A DNA stretch of 64,000 bases from Ypsolopha sequella (Eukaryota; Arthropoda; Insecta; Lepidoptera; Ypsolophidae). Each line of letters opens with the position of its first letter. Position 1 is the first letter of the stretch. This document shows positions 37,301 through 46,300 of the stretch, one piece after another. The notes below the pieces were generated by a model. The model saw only the letters and a program-made list of their open reading frames with translations. It did not search any database and was not told where the DNA came from. The stretch lies in contig OW204010.1 in the NCBI GenBank assembly GCA_934047225.1, positions 558,001-622,000 of the forward strand, in the 5' to 3' direction. A program made the translations under genes and the position numbers.

Positions 37301-40300
37301 GATTCAACAAATGGTGGAAGCTAAATCCAAGAATCGGAGACCATGAAAATAACCTGGGCCATGAACAGAGCTTCTTGAAATGGAAGGAGTTGGAAGTTCG
37401 CCTGAACTGTAAAGCAACCATCGATCAGAAACAACAAGAAGTTTTCGAAAGTGAGGAGAAGAAATGGAGGGATGTATTGTACAGGTTGCTGAATATTATC
37501 CAGTTCTTAGCCAAACAGAATCTGGCCTTCAGAGGACATCGAGAAGACATTCGAGGAGATGATAGTGGCAATCGCGGGAACTTTCTAGAGTTAGTGCACC
37601 TCCTAGCTAAATACGATCCTCTTCTAATGGAACACCTGACAAAGATAAAGCTGGGAGCAAGAGTGTCAGTTTCATATCTGTCTCCAGAAACCCAGAATGA
37701 ATTTATAAATTTACTGGGACAGCAAGTTCGATCCACCATCATCCGTCGTATTCAAAAAGCTAAATATTATTGCGTAATCTTCGACAGTACACCAGACATC
37801 TCCCACAATGACCAAATGAGCCAAGTTCTGCGATACGTACATATCGAAGGAGAAAAAGTCGCTGTGGTAGAATCTTTCATTGACTTCTTCCAACCAAAAG
37901 GAAAAAATGCAGAAGATCTCAGCAACGATATAATCGCGAAGATAACATCAGACGGACTGGACATACAGAATCTGAGAGGACAGGCTTATGACAATGCTGC
38001 CACAATGTCAGGGATCCACAATGGAGTTCAAGCCCGGATTAAAGCACTAAATCCGAAAGCTCTATTCGTTGCATGCACAAACCACTCACTAAACTTGGCT
38101 GGGGTACACGCTGCTTCTGAATCAGTGAATTCGGTGACGTTTTTTGGAATTCTAGAGAAGCTATTTGCCTTCTTTTCTGCATCAACTGTTAGATGGAACG
38201 CTTTGGTTGCCGTCACAGGTCAAGCAGTGAAACGAGTCACTGAAACGCGTTGGAGCGCTAGACATGTAGCTGTCAAGATGCTTAAAAATAAGTTTGAGGG
38301 AGTTCTTGAGGTACTGGAACAATTAACAGATTCATCTCAAACTTCCGAAACAAGATCGGGAGCCAGTCTTCTCCTGACAGCCATGCAGTCATTTAACTTC
38401 CTAACTTTTCTTGGCTTTTGGGCTGCAGTGCTACCTGAAGTAGATGACGCACAGATTTACCTGCAGCAACGAGGACTAAGTGTGGATAAGTGTGCTCAGA
38501 AACTCTGCGCTTTGAAAACCCTCTTAGTGGAAAGTAGAGACCGTTTAGTGCAAGAAGCAATTGACTTTGCTAAGACTCTTTGCGAAAAACTCGGAATCGA
38601 ACTCAAAACGAGAAGAATTTGCAGGAAAAAACGCATGCATGGCGATGAATCTTCTGCAGATGCAGCTTTGTCTCACGAGCAGGAAATCCGTCGAGAGGTG
38701 TTCGCATCATTGGACAAGATCATTCAAGAAATGACGACTCGATTCCAGCAAATTCAAGAAATATCGGACAAGTTCGGATTTTTGATGCCAGCAAAACTTT
38801 TGGACAGCAAGTTCGAGTGTGATCTTTCCCATGTATTAGAAGACATCGACAAGGACGAGTTTCAGATGGAGCGGAAGCGTCTCCAGCAATTTATTGCCTG
38901 TTCTGAATCAGAGGAAGATATAAGTGGTAAAGGACCACTGGAGCTCCTCCAGTTCATTCAAAAACTGAATCTCGGAATTTCGGTTCCAAATATAGTCATC
39001 TTGATTCGTATATATTTGACTTTGGCGATTAGTGTGGCAAGCTGTGAGAGAAGTTTTTCGAAGTTGAAGCTAATAAAAAATTACCTCAGATCTACTATGA
39101 GCTCCGCTAGATTATCAAACTTGGCTATATTGTCGATTGAACAAGAATTGGCTGCTAATATTGATTTTGACAAAGTTATTTCTGACTTCGCTGCTCATAA
39201 GGCTCGTAGAATCCGCTTGTAAAACCGCTCATCCAATTTTTTCTTCAATAAAAAGTATCTCATTGCCTGTGCAATTTAATTTTAATTAAGCACCTATAGA
39301 ATGGGGGCGGCAAAGTGGGTCTCCCGCCCCAGGCGCCAAAATGGCACGCTACGCCACTGCTGTCTGTCTACCACGAGCTAATAATGTACACGTGTATCGT
39401 GTTATCACTAAGCCTCTACTGCGGCCCGTTTATACATCTGTCTGTCTGTCTACCACGAGCTAATAATGTACACGTGTATCGTGTTATCACTAAGCCTCTA
39501 CTGGCGCCCGTTTATACATCTGTCTGTCTGTCTACCACGAGCTAATAATGTACACGTGTATCGTGTTATCACTAAGCCTCTACTGGCGCCCGTTTATACA
39601 TCTGTCTGTCTGTCTACCACGAGCTAATAATGTACACGTGTATCGTGTTATCACTAAGCCTCTACTGCCGCCCGTTTATACATCTGTCTGTCTGTCTACC
39701 ACGAGCTAATAATGTACACGTGTATCGTGTTATCACTAAGCCTCTACTGGCGCCCGTTTATACATCTGTCTGTCTGTCTACCACGAGCTAATAATGTACA
39801 CGTGTATCGTGTTATCACTAAGCCTCTACTGGCGCCCGTTTATACATCTGTCTGTCTGTCTACCACGAGCTAATAATGTACACGTGTATCGTGTTATCAC
39901 TAAGCCTCTACTGCCGCCCGTTTATACATCTGTCTGTCTGTCTACCACGAGCTAATAATGTACACGTGTATCGTGTTATCACTAAGCCTCTACTGCCGCC
40001 CGTTTATACATCTGTCTGTCTGTCTACCACGAGCTAATAATGTACACGTGTATCGTGTTATCACTAAGCCTCTACTGGCGCCCGTTTATACATCTGTCTG
40101 TCTGTCTACCACGAGCTAATAATGTACACGTGTATCGTGTTATCACTAAGCCTCTACTGGCGCCCGTTTATACATCTGTCTGTCTGTCTACCACGAGCTA
40201 ATAATGTACACGTGTATCGTGTTATCACTAAGCCTCTACTGCGGCCCGTTTATACATCTGTCTGTCTGTCTACCACGAGCTAATAATGTACACGTGTATC

Positions 40301-43300
40301 GTGTTATCACTAAGCCTCTACTGCCGCCCGTTTATACATCTGTCTGTCTGTCTACCACGAGCTAATCTCAGCTGTCTGGAAATGGTTGAGGAACTTGTGG
40401 ATAGGTCTCATGGAGTAATTTAAGACAAACGTCTGAGGTCCGATGTTGAGGTCCTGGCAGGTTCAATGATGAGGTCCTGGCAGGTTCAATGATGAGGTCC
40501 TGGCAGGTTCAATGATGAGGTCCTGGCAGGTTCAATGATGAGGTCCTGGCAGGTTCAATGATGAGGTCCTGGCAGGTTCAATGATGAGGTCCTGGCAGGT
40601 TCAATGATGAGGTCCTGGCAGGTTCAATGATGAGGTCCTGGCAGGTTCAATGATGAGGTCCTGGCAGGTTCAATGATGAGGTCCTGGCAGGTTCAATGAT
40701 GAGGTCCTGGCAGGTTCAATGAACAGGCGTCAATAAGATGATCGTATTTGGGTTCTTTCCACCCCTAATGGAGAGTTGATTGTCTCGAAAATTGGAACAC
40801 ATACTCTTCAATTAAAATTAATGGGGCTTCGAGTTCAAAAGAGTGCAGTTCCCCTCAAAGTCTGCTTTGCCATGACCATTAATCAATCTCAAGGCCAAAC
40901 TCTTAATTTAGCAGGAGTAGACTTAAGGGAGAACTGTTTTCACACGGTCAGTTATCACGGAGCAGCTTGAAATACTGCGGTAGGTATGGTATTTCGTTGT
41001 ACACAATGTAATTATTTATTATCCACTTCTGGTTGTCTCCTAATTAGATCTTTTCACACACGCTTTGAGTTCTGTTAAAACCATACTACTCTCATCCCGG
41101 ATATTAGTTAAGTTTTACGGAGAATTTCGTTCTTATTACTTTGTTTGGGAGGGAGTGAGAGCACTTATGATGTTTGTTTCTGAAAAAAATTTAATCTGTT
41201 TCCTGTAGGCCACGCGGGCAAAGCCGCGGGCAGAAGCTAGTGAAAAAATGAAATTTCAGACGTCACCATTAACTCGCCGTCTTTTATGTACACTTAATTA
41301 ATTTAAATCGATTGTTCTAAATAAACTCTATAAACAAACGAAAGAATCACTGCGTGTGAGTCGTGTGTTAGGTACACTAAATAAAAAGGAGCGACAGCGC
41401 CCCTCCCCCACCTCTCTACCCGGCCCTGACGCTAACTCAAGGTTATAGCAGCGAGTTGACTATTAAAGCTAAATAATGACACTGGATTTATGTTTATAAG
41501 CTTAAGTGTCTTTGATAGTACAATTATTTCTTCTGTGGTAATATTAACTGACCTGAATTCCGTCACTTGACATGTGTGTGACAGGTGAGCGACCCTCCCC
41601 GCGCGCCCTGCCCCCGTGAGCTGCAGCAGGTCTGCGAGCAGATCTCCCGCGACGGACGAGTGCAGGTCGCCGCGCTCTCTACTGTTGACAAGTACGTTAC
41701 ATGTGTGTGCATAACAATACAAATGTTGGGTACACCTATATAGGTATAAGTAACTCTTTTTGTTATTACAATTCCCTTAGTTACTTCTAAGATAATTAGA
41801 AGTACCAACATTAGCTGTTCACAGTTTATAGATATCTATACTATACAGTAGACCGTGAGTCGTGAGTTACCGGCACGTGCCTCCATTGTTAATGCGATCT
41901 GTGTTCATGTGTGTGCAGGGAGCAACTGACGCAGCTAAAGCTTGGCGAGGAGACCAAGTGTAAGACGTACGAGGCGCTCTGTATCAAGCTGTCTCCCTCG
42001 CTCGGCGACCAGGTCAGTCTCACTGCTACCTACCTACCATACATCACCCTGGCAGGGGGTCTCACTTGACCACGTGACTCGCGATAAATACCTACCGCGA
42101 CGCAACCCGTCGTCGGCACTAGAGTCAGTCGAGTGTTACCCATACTCACGCTCTGTGATACACGTACTCACTTGTACCTACGCGTCTCGACTTTTCATGT
42201 TCTGTTCTGGCAATGGATAGTCAAAGAAAGCTTACATGCATACTTGATACTACCTTTATTAGGTCCTCAAAATATAAATAATTTACTCTCAGTCAAGATG
42301 CATGCCAGGTTTATTTATCAATATACAATACAATTGTCGTAAATAATGTATGAGTAATAAAACAAAATATTACATCATTCATTTATAAATAATTTCACAA
42401 ACTAAAATATATGGTGACATTAATTTATGCAGTCAAATTCATACTGAAGACACGATAAGATGTCGGTATCAAGGTTCGATGACCTTTTTTGGGAAATTCG
42501 AAAATTATTTCCTTATTTTAAGAAACCCTGTTCCCTACAAACGCAAGCCTAGCTCCGAGTCAATTATTATGGTAGGTAGGTCAACATATCATTTTGTGAA
42601 ATTTACAAAACTTGTTATCGATCCGTGATACTGATCATTTACCAAGCATCCAGTATGAATTTGGCTGCATAAACACCTTATAAAATACCTCTTTCACGCG
42701 TGCAACATTTTAAGCAACCCTACCGAGTGAACAGTGATTTATGACCTTGAGACCGTCACAGTAAAAGAAGCTCTAGCGCGTAGTAATTCCATACATTCTC
42801 GCTTGCACGCACGTGTGGTACCTGACTGTAGGCAATTATAAAAAGTTGCCGAAGGGCGGGTGCGAGCTAGTTTGTACTTTATTTGTGCTTAGCGAGAGTA
42901 GCTATTCATTTCAATGTTTTTGCAAGGTGATTCTTCTGTACGTAGTATTTATTCTGTGACCCTGGTTCGTCCATAGCTAGACGTGCCCATACTCACACAG
43001 GCATGGTGCCTGTTTGAGATCTGTCCTCTCACTCTACTTGCGAGTAAGACGAAGGTACATCAGGTCCACCAGCTGCGCAGTGCCGCTACCAACATGTCCC
43101 GTGTGTGTCAGGTGTCGGGCGAGCAGAACGGCGTGCTGACGCCGGTGGCGGTGACGCAGGCGGACATCGACAACATCAACTCGTACAGCAACGTGCCGCC
43201 GGGTGAGCCCGGGCGCGTGCGTGTAGCGCAGCGGACCCCCATCCGCGTGTTGCACCGGCGCCCGCTACTGACGCGGCAGCGACTCATACACGAGCTCAGT

Positions 43301-46300
43301 GCGCGCGCAGTGCCCGGTCAGTACCTCCATTTTTGAAATGAACTCTACTACGGTTTGTTTTAGTTTAAAATAGCGTGTGCATTACGCCAGCGGCATGTTG
43401 TCGCTTTTTAGGATTTCGGCTTTATAGATAATTAGTATCAGATCTCGCGTAATTGTGCCCTAAATTTACAATTAGTGCTGACATTACGATTCAGATTCGG
43501 CTGGAATAACGTTACCCCAGCGGCATGTTTTTTTACTGGTGGTCGTAGCTAAATACTAGCTACTTAGATTATTATTTTATTTTATTCAGGCAACAAACAG
43601 TCACAACACAAATAGTAAATATAAAAAATAACAAACATTAACAAACCATAACAATTAAATACAACTATAATTATGATACACTCTTACAAACAGATTATTT
43701 TTAAATGCTACAAATTCAAAAGTTGTACAATTACATAATTCACATGAGATGACAGTAAACGGTACACAACATAGCGCAATACGCTGGTGAAGATACGAGG
43801 ATGATATCTATATAGTAATTTAGCTGCTTTGGTTTTAAAGGAGTTAATGATTTCGTTAAACAAATCGATGCCATTAAGTTTTTCGTTGTACAGTTGGGTT
43901 GTACGTATATTGCCTAATTGTGCCCAAAGAACTAAATTAGTGCCTCTTGAGGTTTCAGAGTTATTTAAGATAACGCTGCCCCGCTCTGGGTTAACGTTCA
44001 GCGCATGTTTAGTATAGTTTAGTATAGTTTAGTATAGTTTCAGAGTTATTTAAGATAACGCTGCCCCGCTCTGGGTTAACGTTCAGCGCATGTTTAGTAT
44101 AGTTTAGTATAGTTTAGTTTAGTTTCAGAGTTATTTAAGATAACGCTGCCCCGCTCTGGGTTAACGTTCAGCGCATGTTTAGTATAGTTTAGTATAGTTT
44201 CAGAGTTATTTAAGATAACGCTGCCCCGCTCTGGGTTAACGTTCAGCGCATGTTTAGTATAGTTTAGTATAGTTTCAGAGTTATTTAAGATAACGCTGCC
44301 CCGCTCTGGGTTAACGTTCAGCGCATGTTTAGTATAGTTTAGTATAGTTTAGTATAGTTTCAGAGTTATTTAAGATAACGCTGCCCCGCTCTGGGTTAAC
44401 GTTCAGCGCATGTTTAGTATAGTTTAGTATAGTTTAGTATAGTTTAGTTTCAGAGTTATTTAAGATAACGCTGCCCCGCTCTGGGTTAACGTTCAGCGCA
44501 TGTTTAGTATAGTTTAGTATAGTTTCAGAGTTATTTAAGATAACGCTGCCCCGCTCTGGGTTAACGTTCAGCGCATGTTTAGTATAGTTTAGTATAGTTT
44601 CAGAGTTATTTAAGATAACGCTGCCCCGCTCTGGGTTAACGTTCAGCGCATGTTTAGTATAGTTTAGTATAGTTTCAGAGTTATTTAAGATAACGCTGCC
44701 CCGCTCTGGGTTAACGTTCAGCGCATGTTTAGTATAGTTTAGTATAGTTTAGTATAGTTTAGTTTAGTTTCAGAGTTATTTAAGATAACGCTGCCCCGCT
44801 CTGGGTTAACGTTCAGCGCATGTTTAGTATAGTTTAGTATAGTTTAGTATAGTTTCAGAGTTATTTAAGATAACGCTGCCCCGCTCTGGGTTAACGTTCA
44901 GCGCATGTTTAGTATAGTTTAGTATAGTTTAGTATAGTTTAGTTTAGTTTCAGAGTTATTTAAGATAACGCTGCCCCGCTCTGGGTTAACGTTCAGCGCA
45001 TGTTTAGTATAGTTTAGTATAGTTTAGTATAGTTTAGTTTAGTTTCAGAGTTATTTAAGATAACGCTGCCCCGCTCTGGGTTAACGTTCAGCGCATGTTT
45101 AGTATAGTTTAGTATAGTTTCAGAGTTATTTAAGATAACGCTGCCCCGCTCTGGGTTAACGTTCAGCGCATGTTTAGTATAGTTTAGTATAGTTTCAGAG
45201 TTATTTAAGATAACGCTGCCCCGCTCTGGGTTAACGTTCAGCGCATGTTTAGTATAGTTTAGTATAGTTTCAGAGTTATTTAAGATAACGCTGCCCCGCT
45301 CTGGGTTAACGTTCAGCGCATGTTTAGTATAGTTTAGTATAGTTTCAGAGTTATTTAAGATAACGCTGCCCCGCTCTGGGTTAACGTTCAGCGCATGTTT
45401 AGTATAGTTTCAGAGTTATTTAAGATAACGCTGCCCCGCTCTGGGTTAACGTTCAGCGCATGTTTAGTATAGTTTAGTATAGTTTCAGAGTTATTTAAGA
45501 TAACGCTGCCCCGCTCTGGGTTAACGTTCAGCGCATGTTTAGTATAGTTTAGTATAGTTTCAGAGTTATTTAAGATAACGCTGCCCCGCTCTGGGTTAAC
45601 GTTCAGCGCATGTTTAGTATAGTTTAGCGTATCTCTTAGACGGCATGACATACAACTACCATTTTTAGGGTTCCATAGTACCTAAAAGGTACAAAAGGAA
45701 CCTTTATGGTGAGACTCCGTTGTCCGTCCGTCCGTATGTCACAGCCTCATAACTTTAGCACCGTTAAAGATAAAGGCATGAAATTTGGCACAAAATACTA
45801 TTAATTTGGCCACACATTAAGGTGTTAAAAAATATGAAAAATTTGGAATGGTTCAAAATATTAAAAATAAAAAATATTATTAAACAATATTTATACTTGC
45901 AATTGTCGGTACTTAGTGAAACTTGAAACACATCTTGAATTAAAACACTCGTACTTGTAGTTTCACTTTATTTATATTAACTCCCAACCGTACCGGATTT
46001 TACTCCATTTTCAAGGGAAGATCTTAATTAAAATATTTTACATGACTCCAGGCACTAGCTCTGAGCAACGTAAACAAATTGTTTACGTTAATATACGTTA
46101 CATTGGGAGTTAATATAAATAAAGTGAAACTATAAGTACAAGTGTTTTATTTCAAGAAAAAATATTATCCTAAAAATACAATATGGGTATCAAATTGCAG
46201 ATATTAAAAAGCTGATCTTACTTTAATAAAGTCTTACTTTAACTAAACGTGACTAAGTTTGATTTACTCAAGATTGACTTGATTTTTTAAATCTTAGATA

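Larger units (their letters stand above)
35631..39359 (+). mobile_element. Complete autonomous-type hAT DNA transposon, 3729 bp, in PUS10 intron 7
   Basis: The ends are perfect 15-bp inverted repeats, 'cagtggcgtagcgtg' at 35631 and 'cacgctacgccactg' ending at 39359, with GC-rich subterminal DNA. The 8-bp duplication 'ctgtctgt' lies on each side; removing the element and one copy restores the 82-bp unit exactly (three CTGT then CTACC). It encodes a two-exon transposase without disruption, on the same strand as PUS10. AATAAA at 39247 follows the stop codon. All structural parts needed for mobility are present, so activity is plausible but untested. Confidence 0.95.

Noticed and set aside
36808..39222. 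Domesticated ZMYM1-like host gene
   Set aside because: Perfect terminal inverted repeats and an exact 8-bp target duplication show that the ORF is still inside its transposon.
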